Source of the DNA: Brevibacillus brevis
Lineage (GTDB): Bacteria; Bacillota; Bacilli; Brevibacillales; Brevibacillaceae
Assembly: GCF_031583145.1 (NCBI RefSeq)
Contig: NZ_CP134050.1
Coordinates: 3,113,501 to 3,177,500 of the forward strand
Length of the DNA: 64,000 nt
Reading direction: 5' to 3'
The translations under genes were made by a program, and so were the position numbers. Shown one piece after another: positions 31,937 through 41,420 of the stretch (position 1 is its first letter; each line of letters opens with the position of its first letter). The notes beneath the pieces are model-generated. The model ran no database searches, was not told the origin of the DNA, and saw only the letters and a program-made list of their open reading frames with translations.

Positions 31937-33529
31937 ATGGTGGCAAAATACGTCAAACGAAAATTGATGTACAAACAGGTGCTTCCGATGAAAAAAACAG
32001 TTTGGACAAGACGCGGAAAAAAAACAATGGGATCGATTTTGATAAACGATGAACGGATCGACGATAAAATCGCTTGGCTCCGAGAGGTTTTTACGGATCG
32101 TACGGATGTGGTCATACACCAGTTTGTGGCAGGCATTTCCCAGCAGTGCGCCCTTGTCTATTTGCAAGGATTGGTCGATGTGACCATGCTGCAGGAAGAG
32201 CTGCTGCATCCTCTTTTCTCACTGCGAGTCTCGGATCCCCTGGAATTCCGTGCGATTCTCTTCGAGAGAAAGCAGCTGCCGATCTCAGCCTATCACACCG
32301 CACCGATACAAAGTGGCGCCTCTTCCATTCTAAGCGGACATGTCTTGCTGTTGGTTGACGGCGAGCAACCGGTTTTGGTGTTTCCTCTGCGCTCGTACCG
32401 CCAGCGTTCCATTGACGAACCGGCCAATGAAGCGACTGTCCGGGGGCCGCGTGAGGCTTTTGTCGAGAGTGCGGATGAGAATTTGTCGCTGGTCCGCAAA
32501 CGGCTGAAAACACCTGATCTGAAAACGGAATCGCTCCGCATCGGGACGCTTACGCAGACCGAGATCTTGGTGGCGTACATCCAGGGGGTCTGCAAAAAAG
32601 AATTGATTGACGAAATCACGATGAGGCTTTCGCGCATCAACATCGATGGCATTCTCGGGAGCAGCTATATCGAGGAATTCCTGGATCACTCGCCTCTCTC
32701 CCCGTTTCCCCAGGTGCAGTATACGGAAAGGCCGGATGTCGCAGCGGCTGCTCTGTTGGAGGGACGAGCTCTCATCATTGTAGACGGCTCTCCGATGGTA
32801 CTGCTTGCGCCCGTCACCCTGTTCATGCTGCTCCAATCGGCGGAAGACTATTATCAGCGCTATGTTGCGGGCACTTGGATCCGCTGGATACGCTATCTTT
32901 TCGTCCTGATTTCCTTGCTCTTGCCATCTGTTTACGTGGCCATCACCACGTTTCATCCCGAGATGATCCCGCCCAAGCTGCTCATCACCATCGCAGGTTC
33001 GCGTGAAATCGTACCGTTTCCGGCTTTGATCGAAGCCTTCATCATGGAGATTTCCTTTGAGGCGCTGCGGGAAGCAGCCGTGCGCATTCCCAAATCAATC
33101 GGACAGGCGGTATCGATCATCGGCGCGCTTATCATCGGCACGGCGGCGGTGCAAGCGGGGATTGTATCGGCGGCGATGGTGATTATCGTCTCCTTTACCG
33201 GGATCGCTTCGTTCATTATTCCTCACTTCGATCTCGGCTTGTCCTTTCGTTTCCTCCGCTTCCCGATCATGATCTTCGCTGGTTTATTCGGTCTGTTCGG
33301 GATCATTTGCGGGCTCTTGCTGATCTATATCCATCTGGTCAATTTGCAGTCCTTCGGCTCTCCGTACCTTGCCCCGTTGACTCCACTGGTGTCCAATGAT
33401 CTCAAGGATACGTACGTCCGGGCTCCATGGTGGCGGATGTGGAAGAGGCCCTCCATGACAGGTGCGAACCCGATCAGGCAAGGTGAGCTTCGGACCATGA
33501 CGGAATACAAAGGGGAGGATGGGGATTGA
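31937..33529 (+). CDS. Germinant receptor A subunit (GerA family), operon 1
   Basis: This subunit has a soluble N-terminal part and four or five membrane segments. Family blocks are RSIDEPANEATVRGPREAFVES, ILVAYIQGV, RINIDGILGSSYIEEFLDHSPLSPFPQVQYTERPD, PSVYVAITTFHPEMIPPKLLITIAGSRE and YLAPLTP. A subunits sit in the spore inner membrane and, with B and C, sense germinants. The start is unsure: ATG 31937 and GTG 31940 share the GAGAGG site; a shorter start near 31990 is possible. The stop overlaps the C-subunit gene by four bases. Confidence 0.93.
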   Translation: MVAKYVKRKLMYKQVLPMKKTVWTRRGKKTMGSILINDERIDDKIAWLREVFTDRTDVVIHQFVAGISQQCALVYLQGLVDVTMLQEELLHPLFSLRVSDPLEFRAILFERKQLPISAYHTAPIQSGASSILSGHVLLLVDGEQPVLVFPLRSYRQRSIDEPANEATVRGPREAFVESADENLSLVRKRLKTPDLKTESLRIGTLTQTEILVAYIQGVCKKELIDEITMRLSRINIDGILGSSYIEEFLDHSPLSPFPQVQYTERPDVAAAALLEGRALIIVDGSPMVLLAPVTLFMLLQSAEDYYQRYVAGTWIRWIRYLFVLISLLLPSVYVAITTFHPEMIPPKLLITIAGSREIVPFPALIEAFIMEISFEALREAAVRIPKSIGQAVSIIGALIIGTAAVQAGIVSAAMVIIVSFTGIASFIIPHFDLGLSFRFLRFPIMIFAGLFGLFGIICGLLLIYIHLVNLQSFGSPYLAPLTPLVSNDLKDTYVRAPWWRMWKRPSMTGANPIRQGELRTMTEYKGEDGD

Positions 33530-34734
33530 ACAAGAAAAATGGCAGACGAACTTCCCTGCTTATTTTGCTGGGTCTCCTTTCGACCTCGTTTCTGACGGGA
33601 TGCTGGTCCTCCATCGAATTGAACAATCGGAGCTTTGTCCGCATGATGCTCCTGGATAAAACTGCTTCCGGCATCGAATTGACCCTTTCCTTTCCGTTGC
33701 CCAATCGGCTGATTCCAGGGCAATCCGGGGGAACCGGTGAGCTGCAGGGCAAACCTTTCACTTTCGTATCGGCGACAGGCGACAACATCAGTGAGGCGTA
33801 CCGGATCGTGCAATCCGATTTGTCGCGAAAAATCACCTTCGGGCAGACGAGCGTGATCGTGATCGGGAGCGAATTGGCCAAAGAAGGCATCTCACAGGTA
33901 CTCGAGTTTGTTGCTCGGGAGCCCAGATTTCACATTAATGCCAATCTGTTTATTACCCCGGGAAAAGCCAAGGAGCTGATGCTGACGCCTGTTATTTTTG
34001 AACGGTTCCCAGCCGACATTCTCCTCGCATACACAAGGGAGCACGTCACAGTCGACATGACGACAAAGGACTGTCTGGCGGCCTCCTATTACGGCGGGGA
34101 TATGATTATACCGATGCTAAAGTTCAAAACGATCACGATTCCGAGTGAGAAACAAAAACAACAAACCTGGATGGGGACGGATGGAGCTGCCCTATTCAGG
34201 GATGGAAAGATGGTACAGGTCCTCAATACGTATGAAATGCGCGGAGCGAAATGGATCCTGGGCAAAATGAAAGACGCAGAAATCTCCATCCCTTCACCAA
34301 CGGACGGCAAACAGCTTAGCTATATGGTCAACCAATCCCGTTCCAAAATCCGCCCGGTCCTCTCCGGCGACGAACTCACCTTTCATATTGAATGCAAAGC
34401 GGACGCGTCCCTGATTGCCTCCAATTCGCTGATCAGGCTGCAAGAACCGGGTGTGGAAAGAAAGTTGAGCCAAAAGCTCGAAGCCATGATCGAAACGCGG
34501 ATGAAAGACGCAATCGAAAGCTCGAAACGTATCGGAGCCGATATCTTTCAGCTGAGTTCCTATCTCGATTGGCACTATCCTCAGGAATGGAGAAATCGTG
34601 CCTCTCATTGGCGAGAAGAGTACCGCAGCAAGATCAAAGTGGTACCCCACGCATTTGTCACGATCAAGCGACTCGGAACAACGAAGCAGCCGGCTCGGTT
34701 TCTACATCCTGCGAAGGTAGGGGGATCCCAATGA
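33526..34734 (+). CDS. Germinant receptor C subunit lipoprotein (GerC family), operon 1
   Basis: A TTG start overlaps the A-subunit stop (TTGA). The 402-residue precursor has a lipoprotein signal with lipobox LTGC and then WSSIELNNRSFVRMMLLDK. Later blocks include SRKITFGQTSVIVIGSELAKEGISQVLEFVAREPRFHINANLFIT and WHYPQEWRNRASHWREEY, as in GerAC proteins. The C subunit is lipid-anchored on the outer face of the spore inner membrane and is needed for receptor function. Gene order is A-C-D-B. Confidence 0.92.
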   Translation: MNKKNGRRTSLLILLGLLSTSFLTGCWSSIELNNRSFVRMMLLDKTASGIELTLSFPLPNRLIPGQSGGTGELQGKPFTFVSATGDNISEAYRIVQSDLSRKITFGQTSVIVIGSELAKEGISQVLEFVAREPRFHINANLFITPGKAKELMLTPVIFERFPADILLAYTREHVTVDMTTKDCLAASYYGGDMIIPMLKFKTITIPSEKQKQQTWMGTDGAALFRDGKMVQVLNTYEMRGAKWILGKMKDAEISIPSPTDGKQLSYMVNQSRSKIRPVLSGDELTFHIECKADASLIASNSLIRLQEPGVERKLSQKLEAMIETRMKDAIESSKRIGADIFQLSSYLDWHYPQEWRNRASHWREEYRSKIKVVPHAFVTIKRLGTTKQPARFLHPAKVGGSQ

Positions 34735-34964
34735 TCGTCATCGCTTTATCATTTCTCCTCATCATGATTTATGAGTGGAACTATTTGCGAAGGCACAGAC
34801 GCAAGCCGCGCACATTTGTTCTCGTCATGGGATGGGCCTTGCTGATGTGTGTCTGCATTGAGCTATTGTATCATTTCCATGATCGCTTTCAGTTTGCGAG
34901 AGTGATTGAATTCGTGTTTGATCCCCTGGAAAAGGTAATCGTTTGGAGATACAAAAATGGGTAA
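34731..34964 (+). CDS. Small two-TM receptor accessory protein (D type), operon 1
   Basis: ATG 34731 overlaps the end of the C gene by four bases. The 77-residue product has two membrane segments (MIVIALSFLLIMIYEW and TFVLVMGWALLMCVCIELLYHF) with a basic loop between, ending FDPLEKVIVWRYKNG. Small two-TM 'D' proteins are encoded in many gerA-type operons and modulate germination rate. Its stop overlaps the start of the B gene by eight bases. Confidence 0.75.
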   Translation: MIVIALSFLLIMIYEWNYLRRHRRKPRTFVLVMGWALLMCVCIELLYHFHDRFQFARVIEFVFDPLEKVIVWRYKNG

Positions 34965-36078
34965 TTATCAAGTTAGCCAGATCTCACAATCCCAGCTTTA
35001 CATGCTGTTCACGCTATATTTGTTTACGACGATCCTAGGATTTCGTATCGCCTCCCTCGTGACGGAAGCCGGTTTTTCCACATGGTTTCCCCTTCTGCTG
35101 GGGGCATTCGGCGGTCTTGTTCTTACATATTTCTCCTACCGCCTGGCGATCAGACGGCCCACTCAGTTTTTCGGCCTCTACGGGAAAGAGATTGTCGGGA
35201 AATGGATCCACTACCCATTGATCTTGATCATGATGTTCTCAAACTTGTTTTCCGCCTCTTACGTCCTGAGGGAAATGCAAGACTTCATGGTGGAAGTCTA
35301 TTTGCCAGAGACACCGGACTGGGCTGTCACCATTCTGTTCGGTATCTGTATTGCCTATGCCGTGCGGTCGGGCGTGCAGACGATCTTCCGCTGCGCCCAG
35401 GGCATCTTTTTTCTCAGTGTCTTCGGCATGCTGCTGGTGCCGCTCTTCGTTTCCAGAGACATGAATGCGGAAATGCTCGTCGCATTCATCAATCACTTTG
35501 ATTGGAAAGGCATCTGGAATGCTACGTATTTCGTTACCGCCCTATTCGGGGAAATGACGATGTGTCTCTTTTTCTTTCCGTACGTGAAGCAACCCGAGAA
35601 GACGATGCGATCGCTGAGATGGGCGGTGATCAGCGCTGTCATCATTATTTTGTCCAGCCTGATACCTTCCCTGCTGGTTTTCGGTCCGCATTTGACAGCC
35701 AACCTGATCTACCCGGAGCTGGAGCTGATACGCTATATCCGGGCCGGTTCTTTTCTGGAAAACATGGATCCTGTTCTCATTGCTGTCTGGCTGACGAGCT
35801 TGTTCATCAAAATCAGCCTCTTCCTGTACGGCGCAGTCCTGCTTCTGACGCAGACGTTTTCACTGCAGGATCACAAGCCGTTCACGTTGTCGATGACTGG
35901 CATGATGATCGGGCTCTCCTTGTATATGGCCAGATCGAACATGGAACTGGCGCATGTGTTGTTCCATGGTGAGATTACCTTCCTGTTCGTCACGGAGGTG
36001 ATCCCGATACTCTACCTGGTGGTCGATCTGTTCCGATCCCCACGGCTCAAGCATTCGGCGAACAGCAATGGGAAGTGA
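34957..36078 (+). CDS. Germinant receptor B subunit (GerB family), operon 1
   Basis: The 373-residue protein has ten membrane segments typical of the APC-superfamily GerB proteins. It starts SQISQSQLYMLFTLYLFTTILGFRI and has MQDFMVEVYLPETPDWAVTILFG and SFLENMDPVLIAVWLTSLFIKISLFLYGAVLLL. GerB subunits are thought to carry the germinant-binding pocket. It is the last gene of the A-C-D-B operon and is followed by a terminator. Confidence 0.93.
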   Translation: MGNYQVSQISQSQLYMLFTLYLFTTILGFRIASLVTEAGFSTWFPLLLGAFGGLVLTYFSYRLAIRRPTQFFGLYGKEIVGKWIHYPLILIMMFSNLFSASYVLREMQDFMVEVYLPETPDWAVTILFGICIAYAVRSGVQTIFRCAQGIFFLSVFGMLLVPLFVSRDMNAEMLVAFINHFDWKGIWNATYFVTALFGEMTMCLFFFPYVKQPEKTMRSLRWAVISAVIIILSSLIPSLLVFGPHLTANLIYPELELIRYIRAGSFLENMDPVLIAVWLTSLFIKISLFLYGAVLLLTQTFSLQDHKPFTLSMTGMMIGLSLYMARSNMELAHVLFHGEITFLFVTEVIPILYLVVDLFRSPRLKHSANSNGK

Positions 36079-36097
36079 AAGGCTCCTGCACACAAGG

Positions 36098-36132
36098 AAG
36101 CACCTGCCTGGCAACAACGAAGGCAGGTGCTT
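36098..36132. terminator. Terminator after germinant operon 1
   Basis: AAGCACCTGCCT pairs with AGGCAGGTGCTT around 11 bases, between convergent genes, with a T-rich tail on the plus strand. Confidence 0.9.
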
Positions 36133-36170
36133 TTGCTTTTGAGAACAGAACGACGCTTGGGGGCAAAAGC

Positions 36171-37766
36171 TTAATAAGGATCGGCGGGATGCCCTTCTTC
36201 TGCTGCTTGACGGACTGCTTGACCGGGATTCGTGGCCCCCATCGGTCCGCCGATTCCTTTGCGGCTCCTGTTGCCAGCCGCTTCGATTCCTTGCTTGATC
36301 CGGTTTCCATACTCCGAATCGCACTTGAAGAAGTAGTTGAGCATCTTTTCCTGGACGCGCGGGTCGCAGCTTTGCATCGCGTTCGTCAGATTGGCGATCA
36401 GATCGTCCTTCTCCCAATCCTCCATCAGGCGGTACCGTTCGCCAGCCTGTTTGAAATCGTTCGTGCGATCGATTTTTTGGCGAACGATTTTTCCTTGCAC
36501 GTACGGCTGGTGGTCTTTGCCCTCTTGCTCCGCTTCGTGCAGGCCGCCGACGGTGGATGGCTCATAGTTGATGTGCGGATGGCTGCGGTCGACCCGATAC
36601 AGCATTTGCCCGCCTTCCTGATTGGTAGCCACACGCTTTTTGGGGGCGTTGATCGGGAGCTGCAGATAGTTGGCCCCTACCCGGTATCGCTGCGTATCCG
36701 AATAAGAAAACGTTCTTCCCTGCAGCAGCTTGTCGTCGGAAAAATCGAGCCCGTCCACGAGAACCCCTGTACCGAATGCTGCCTGCTCGACTTCCGCAAA
36801 GTAGTTTTCCGGATTTTTGTTGAGCACCATCTTCCCTACCGGGAGAAACGGAAACTGTTCTTCCGGCCACAGCTTCGTCGGGTCGAGAGGATCGAAGTCT
36901 AGCTCGGGATGATCATCGTCAGACATGATCTGGACACACAGCTCCCACTCCGGATAATCTCCCCGTTCGATCGCTTCGTACAAATCTTGGGTGGCGTGGT
37001 TAAAGTTTTTCCCCTGAATCTCTTCCGCTTGTTTTTGCGTCAGGTTTTTGATGCCTTGCTTGAGCGGCTCCCAATGGTATTTGACCAAAACAGCTTGGCC
37101 TTCCTGATTGACCCACTTGTACGTATTGACGCCGGAGCCTTGCATTTGCCTGTAGTTCGCGGGGATTCCCCACGGGGAAAACAGGAACGTAATCATGAGC
37201 ATCGCTTCCGGGGTGTTGGAAATGAAGTCAAAGATGCGTCCGACATCCTGGATGTTCGTGACGGGATCCGGTCTGAATGCGTGGACGAGATCCGGGAACT
37301 TCATCGCGTCCCGAATGAAAAACACCTTTAGATTGTTCCCGACCAGATCCCAGTTCCCGTCTTCCGTATAAAACTTGACGGCGAATCCCCTGGGGTCACG
37401 CAGTGTTTCCGGTGAATGATTGCCGTGATTGACAGTGGAAAAGCGGACAAAAACCGGCGTACGCTTTCCTTTCTCCTGAAACAGCTTGGCCCTCGTATAC
37501 GTGGAGACGGGCTCATTGCCTACCGTTCCGTAGGCCTCAAAGTAGCCGTGCGCCCCGGCTCCACGCGCATGCACCACGCGTTCCGGCGTTCGCTCCCGAT
37601 CGAAGTGGGTAATTTTCTCCAAAAAATCGTAGTTCTCCAGAACAGTCGGGCCGCGGTTCCCCACGGTCCTCATACTCTGATTGTCCGTGATCGGATGGCC
37701 TTGCCTGTTCGTTAACGTCTGATTCTCATCTTGGCCCATCTCGTTCTTGCCTGTCGTTCCGTCCAT
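36171..37766 (-). CDS. katA: Heme catalase (small-subunit, KatA type)
   Basis: At 531 residues it has the monofunctional catalase plan. The distal histidine is H66 in [15 protein letters not shown], the distal asparagine is in [10 protein letters not shown], and the heme-ligand tyrosine is in [17 protein letters not shown]. It converts hydrogen peroxide to water and oxygen in the cytoplasm. ATG 37766 follows GAAGGAGG. No PerR box was clearly identified in the 62-base gap upstream. It is convergent with germinant operon 1. Confidence 0.95.
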   Translation of the reverse strand: MDGTTGKNEMGQDENQTLTNRQGHPITDNQSMRTVGNRGPTVLENYDFLEKITHFDRERTPERVVHARGAGAHGYFEAYGTVGNEPVSTYTRAKLFQEKGKRTPVFVRFSTVNHGNHSPETLRDPRGFAVKFYTEDGNWDLVGNNLKVFFIRDAMKFPDLVHAFRPDPVTNIQDVGRIFDFISNTPEAMLMITFLFSPWGIPANYRQMQGSGVNTYKWVNQEGQAVLVKYHWEPLKQGIKNLTQKQAEEIQGKNFNHATQDLYEAIERGDYPEWELCVQIMSDDDHPELDFDPLDPTKLWPEEQFPFLPVGKMVLNKNPENYFAEVEQAAFGTGVLVDGLDFSDDKLLQGRTFSYSDTQRYRVGANYLQLPINAPKKRVATNQEGGQMLYRVDRSHPHINYEPSTVGGLHEAEQEGKDHQPYVQGKIVRQKIDRTNDFKQAGERYRLMEDWEKDDLIANLTNAMQSCDPRVQEKMLNYFFKCDSEYGNRIKQGIEAAGNRSRKGIGGPMGATNPGQAVRQAAEEGHPADPY

Positions 37767-37828
37767 TTGTTTCCTCCTTCGGGTAGAACATAGATCCACA
37801 TGTAAATGTTTTCCTCAGGAGGAGTCCT

Positions 37829-38572
37829 TTATGCGAAGGAAATGCTCGTATACGCCATCTCCTGATTCAGGATCGGAACGGCGTCGCTGATATGAAGGCA
37901 AGCGGCTATATCCACATCTTCCGCATACCCTTTCGCGATCAATTCCCTCCCGGAACCGGTGCCGGCAAGGATTGCGGATAGATCACATTTGGCGCTCTGG
38001 TACACTGCAACCGCTAACTGCGCTTCGGGGGAAAGTCTGTGTTTTGGCAGTCCCTCCAAAACGGCACCGGCTCCGATCATGTCTTCGATTGCCGGTCTCA
38101 GTGCCCCGTTCTGCCATCTTTCTCCACTGGCAATCACGGTCACGCTTGCCCCTAGCTCCCGGATATAGCTGGAAACGGCAGCGGCGTTGCGCAAGCAGGC
38201 TGCGATTACCATGCCATTCAATTGCTGGGCCAAGACCGTGCATGTAGAGCCGTTGGGGGAAGGCAGGACGATACGGGTTCCTGCCGGAATGGAAGAGAGG
38301 GATGCCGGGGAGAGCGAAAAGGCCACGCCGCCTCGTTTGTCGGCCAGAATGGCCCCTTTTTCTTTGGCATAGGCAGCTGCCGTATCATCTCTCACCCGAT
38401 AAGGGAACACCGCGCCCCCTCTTGCCGAAACAATATCGACACATGTTGTAAATGAGAGAATATCCACGATTACGACGATGTCTGACCCAGCACCTACTTG
38501 TGTCACCCCATCAGATCCCCACTCAAATCTGGCGGAATAGTCTACCTGTCTGAAGACGTGATCGATCGTCAA
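37829..38572 (-). CDS. 2-phosphosulfolactate phosphatase family protein (ComB-like)
   Basis: The 247-residue protein has ComB-family blocks: IVVIVDILSFTTCVDIVSARGGAVFPY, RIVLPSPNGST, and VIASGERWQNGALRPAIEDMIGAGAV. The founding enzyme makes sulfolactate in archaeal coenzyme M synthesis and in Bacillus spores, which store sulfolactate. A spore role is therefore plausible here. The TTG start is preceded by GAGAGGAG. The gene is 62 bases upstream of catalase on the same strand. Confidence 0.85.
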   Translation of the reverse strand: MTIDHVFRQVDYSARFEWGSDGVTQVGAGSDIVVIVDILSFTTCVDIVSARGGAVFPYRVRDDTAAAYAKEKGAILADKRGGVAFSLSPASLSSIPAGTRIVLPSPNGSTCTVLAQQLNGMVIAACLRNAAAVSSYIRELGASVTVIASGERWQNGALRPAIEDMIGAGAVLEGLPKHRLSPEAQLAVAVYQSAKCDLSAILAGTGSGRELIAKGYAEDVDIAACLHISDAVPILNQEMAYTSISFA

Positions 38573-38698
38573 CTATTTCCACTCCTCTCTATCAGAAATG
38601 GTTACTCGTCCCCATACGTTCGCCGTTACAAATTAAGACAAGGTGAAATAAAGTATAATGTCCCACTAAACTAACTAGGATGAATGGAGTGATTACGA

Positions 38699-39169
38699 AT
38701 GGGAGATAAGCGCAAGTCCCGGTCTGGACGCAACTCTGAATCCCAAGAGAACCACTTGGAAAATTCAGACAGGCCAAGGTTCCGGGCTACACGCAGCACG
38801 GGAATCCTGCAAAACAACTTGGGTGTCGCTATCACTGCCCACCTCGATCTGGTCAACCTCAATCCCGACCCTGTCGAAGTGCGCGTGCAGGTGCTGAACT
38901 GGGGCAATGCTGTCACGCAAACAAACCCGGTCAGCACGTTGGTCGATGTCACCCAAACGATCGCCGGCAATACTCGTACCGTGTTTAATGCAACGATCCC
39001 TGCTTCCTTCCACTACGAAGTACGCCTGACTGTACTCAACGGCGGCGACAGGGAAGCTGAAAACGTCCTTCTCACCACGTACGGTCGTACGGCAATCGGC
39101 AGCGGCCAAGTTGTCGGCCTTTCCGTTTTGAATAGCCAGTTTTCGACGATCCGCATCGAAACCTGCTAA
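38699..39169 (+). CDS. Hypothetical protein with a beta-rich secreted-like domain (156 aa)
   Basis: ATG 38699 follows TGGAGTG; a TATAAT stands at about 38655. The N-terminal 35 residues are polar and charged, with no signal peptide. The rest (GVAITAHLDLVNLNPDPVEVRVQVLNWG, IAGNTRTVFNATIPASFHYEVRLTVLNGG) reads like one beta-sandwich domain, similar to surface or exosporium-type proteins of Bacillales. The fold is guessed from pattern only; function unknown. Monocistronic. Confidence 0.65.
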   Translation: MGDKRKSRSGRNSESQENHLENSDRPRFRATRSTGILQNNLGVAITAHLDLVNLNPDPVEVRVQVLNWGNAVTQTNPVSTLVDVTQTIAGNTRTVFNATIPASFHYEVRLTVLNGGDREAENVLLTTYGRTAIGSGQVVGLSVLNSQFSTIRIETC

Positions 39170-39201
39170 TCAAAACCCGTGAATCGAAGACAAACCGAAT
39201 G

Positions 39202-39232
39202 GGAATTATGGCTTCGGCCATAGTTCCTTTTT
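39202..39232. terminator. Terminator between convergent genes
   Basis: GGAATTATGGC pairs with GCCATAGTTCC around TTCG, with a T tract on the plus strand. Confidence 0.85.
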
Positions 39233-39239
39233 CTGTTTG

Positions 39240-40163
39240 CTACGAAAGATACCAGCGGGGTGTCAGTCTATGAAAACAGTCGTGTTCGTCCAAAATTCGC
39301 CGGATCCGCTCCAGCATCTCCCCGAGCTGATTGGGGACCACCCGGATCGTCCACACGACTGACGAAAACATCATCATGGCTGTATAGACGCTATAACGGT
39401 GCCAGAATGACGTGGGTGATATTCCTGTCTGTTCGCAATAGGCGGAAACCTGGCCATGGCAAAAAGCGTTGCTGCACTCTTGGCTAAAGAAGGCCAGCTT
39501 TGTGAAATCGTGCACGGGATCCCCCCAGTCAAAGCGATTCACATCAATCGCACCGGCATACCGATTGTTATGTACGATGAGATTGCCGACATGAAAATCA
39601 TCGTGCAAAAAACAATCGGGGGCGTGATCCAGCCAAGACAAATGCTCATCGATGAACGATAAAAGCCGACGATCTTCTGGAAGCGAGTAGCCGCATGACC
39701 GATATGCCTGCACGTATCGCAAATGTTTTTGCATGCAGCGATCCTTCCATGGAATAAGCGACGCCGGAGCACGCAACGTGTGCATCAACGCAAGCTCCCT
39801 TCCCGCTGAGATCCCGATATCGTACTGCTGCTGCTCAGACAATTGCGGCAATTGATCCCGGGCATCCTCGCCTTCCACGTATGACAAAACCATAAAGCAC
39901 AGGCCTTCATCGTCGGCAGTCCCCTGTTCAAGCGGGCGCGACGTTTTCACCCCCATGGATTCCAGCGCCTTCAAGATGGCGAACTCCTCCTGCTTTCGCT
40001 GCCAATCCGACAAGGGACTTACCCGTACCAGGCATTTCTCGCCATTCGCCAGATCCACGCGAAATTTTTGATCCGAAGAGAAACCTTTGTGGATTTGTTC
40101 CATTCGTACGGCATCGCGCAAGATCAAAGAAGCGCGGGTCAACCGCTCCAGTTTTTCTTCCAT
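39240..40163 (-). CDS. Aminoglycoside phosphotransferase-like small-molecule kinase
   Basis: ATG 40163 follows AAGGGGGGGG. The 307-residue protein has the APH/choline-kinase fold. The catalytic loop is FLHDDFHVGNLIV (aspartate and asparagine in place) and the metal-binding aspartate is in AIDVNRFDWGDPVHDF. It transfers ATP phosphate to a small hydroxylated substrate in the cytoplasm. Antibiotic resistance should not be assumed; many family members act on sugars, homoserine or thiamine. Monocistronic. Confidence 0.82.
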   Translation of the reverse strand: MEEKLERLTRASLILRDAVRMEQIHKGFSSDQKFRVDLANGEKCLVRVSPLSDWQRKQEEFAILKALESMGVKTSRPLEQGTADDEGLCFMVLSYVEGEDARDQLPQLSEQQQYDIGISAGRELALMHTLRAPASLIPWKDRCMQKHLRYVQAYRSCGYSLPEDRRLLSFIDEHLSWLDHAPDCFLHDDFHVGNLIVHNNRYAGAIDVNRFDWGDPVHDFTKLAFFSQECSNAFCHGQVSAYCEQTGISPTSFWHRYSVYTAMMMFSSVVWTIRVVPNQLGEMLERIRRILDEHDCFHRLTPRWYLS

Positions 40164-40259
40164 CGGACTACCCCCCCTTTTCAATCAACATGACGATTAT
40201 ACTTCCCATTGGAAAAAAATCACAGAGTGGAAAGGTCTGCAAGGAACAGCGGGCAAATA

Positions 40260-40290
40260 AAAAAACTGCCCGCTATGCGGACAGTTTTTT
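40260..40290 (-). terminator. Terminator of the cold-shock gene
   Basis: AAAAAACTG.CCGC pairs with GCGG.CAGTTTTTT around a 3-base loop. Confidence 0.9.
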
Positions 40291-40301
40291 CTTCGGGAGA
40301 C

Positions 40302-40505
40302 TTACAGTTTTACTACGTTTTCAGCTTGTGGGCCACGGTTGCCTTGCACGATGTTGAATTGAACGCGTTGGCCTTCATCCAACGTTTTGAAACCATCGCC
40401 TTGAATTGCGCTGAAGTGTACGAATACATCGTCTCCGCCTTCTACTTGAATAAATCCGAAACCTTTTTCTGCGTTAAACCATTTTACCGTTCCGTTCGTT
40501 TGCAT
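40302..40505 (-). CDS. csp: CspA-family cold-shock protein
   Basis: The 67-residue OB-fold protein carries RNP1 GFGFIQ and RNP2 DVFVHFSAI, with [13 protein letters not shown] at the start. It binds single-stranded RNA and DNA and acts as an RNA chaperone in growth and cold adaptation. The ribosome site is TTGGAGG nine bases before the ATG. A promoter at 40871-40843 predicts a leader of about 330 nt, unusually long but in line with structured csp leaders. A large hairpin lies within it. Confidence 0.96.
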   Translation of the reverse strand: MQTNGTVKWFNAEKGFGFIQVEGGDDVFVHFSAIQGDGFKTLDEGQRVQFNIVQGNRGPQAENVVKL

Positions 40506-40570
40506 GAAAAAAAACCTCCAAGAAAGTCAATTTTGAATATGCTAGTCATATTTACCGAAGCAAATAAAGC

Positions 40571-40629
40571 TCACATATCATGAAGAGATACCAAGAGAAT
40601 CCTATGTGATATGTCTTCATGATATGTGA
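40571..40629 (-). promoter_or_regulatory. Large inverted repeat in the csp leader
   Basis: TCACATATCATGAAGA (40571-40586) and its exact complement TCTTCATGATATGTGA (40614-40629) are 27 bases apart. After one G-G mismatch three more pairs follow inside. In minus-strand RNA this makes an A/U-rich hairpin about 65-125 nt before the csp ATG. Confidence 0.7.
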
Positions 40630-40842
40630 ATACATACTTACTTCTTCTCATATGCGACAACCGTAATCTGGTACGAACTTTAACAAGGTACTTTTGAAAA
40701 CCTAAAACAACGAAAGCCCTTCCTCTCTTTCATCCTTGCGGCTCCGATGACCGCGCCAGTGTGAATCGGGCATTCAAAAAACGTAATCATCGCACGAGCA
40801 AATAGCGGGAATTACGTATCGGACTTTTCAAGTAGCAACATC

Positions 40843-40871
40843 ATTCTATCATGATGTGCGCACAATAGCAA
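40843..40871 (-). promoter_or_regulatory. Sigma-A-type promoter of csp
   Basis: On the minus strand TTGCTA (40871-40866) and TAGAAT (40848-40843) are 17 bases apart. This predicts transcription from about 40835. Confidence 0.6.
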
Positions 40872-40935
40872 CTATCTCCTTTTTCTATACGATGCTCCAT
40901 TGTCTCTGATACAATGGATAAGAGGAGTGATGGCA

Positions 40936-41277
40936 GTGGACAAGCAGACGATTAGCTGTCGAGAATTGAAGCAACTACGGGGACAAAAAGCGGATCTTTT
41001 CCTCTTGGATGTCCGGGACGAGCAAAAGTATGCCGCCGGGAGCCTGCACTTGGACGGGATTGTCACCCGCAATGCCCCTTATATACAGATGAAGGAGAAG
41101 GAACAACCGCTGGATGACGATACGATGCGTGCGTGTAAAGAAGCTCTGATTGTTACCGTGTGCACGACCGGAAACAAAGCGCAGAAGGCAGCTGCTCTTC
41201 TTCGTGAGAAAGGATTTCGAGCACTCGCGCTCGAAGGCGGTTTGACTTCCTGGAACGATTCTACTGAACTGGAATAA
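40936..41277 (+). CDS. Rhodanese-domain protein (113 aa)
   Basis: GTG 40936 has GAGGAG eight bases upstream; ATG 40930 is in frame but only two bases from the site. The single rhodanese domain has LFLLDVRDEQKYAAGSLHLDG and the active-site loop VCTTGNKA with catalytic C76, then LREKGFRALALEGGLTSW. It is probably a cytoplasmic sulfurtransferase or persulfide carrier. A terminator follows. Confidence 0.87.
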   Translation: MDKQTISCRELKQLRGQKADLFLLDVRDEQKYAAGSLHLDGIVTRNAPYIQMKEKEQPLDDDTMRACKEALIVTVCTTGNKAQKAAALLREKGFRALALEGGLTSWNDSTELE

Positions 41278-41292
41278 GCAGGTCTTGGGCAC

Positions 41293-41320
41293 ACCCTCTC
41301 CCCATCCGAGAGGGTCTTTC
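41293..41320 (+). terminator. Terminator after the rhodanese gene
   Basis: ACCCTCTC pairs with GAGAGGGT, followed by CTTTCATTTTC. Confidence 0.8.
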
Positions 41321-41420
41321 ATTTTCGCTAGCAACCACAGTGCTTCCGGGCACTCTACCAAATATTACTCCTATCTTTTTCCGCTCGATCTCTGCTATTC
41401 TGGGTCATGCCAAAACAAAC

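Larger units (their letters stand above)
40506..40935. other. Gene-free stretch holding the cold-shock leader
   Basis: This 430-base interval has no credible reading frame. It contains the predicted csp promoter (40843-40871), a long AT-rich minus-strand leader with a 16-bp inverted repeat (40571-40629), and near 40915 the presumed promoter side of the rhodanese gene (TACAAT at 40910-40915 with a poor -35). Confidence 0.7.
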
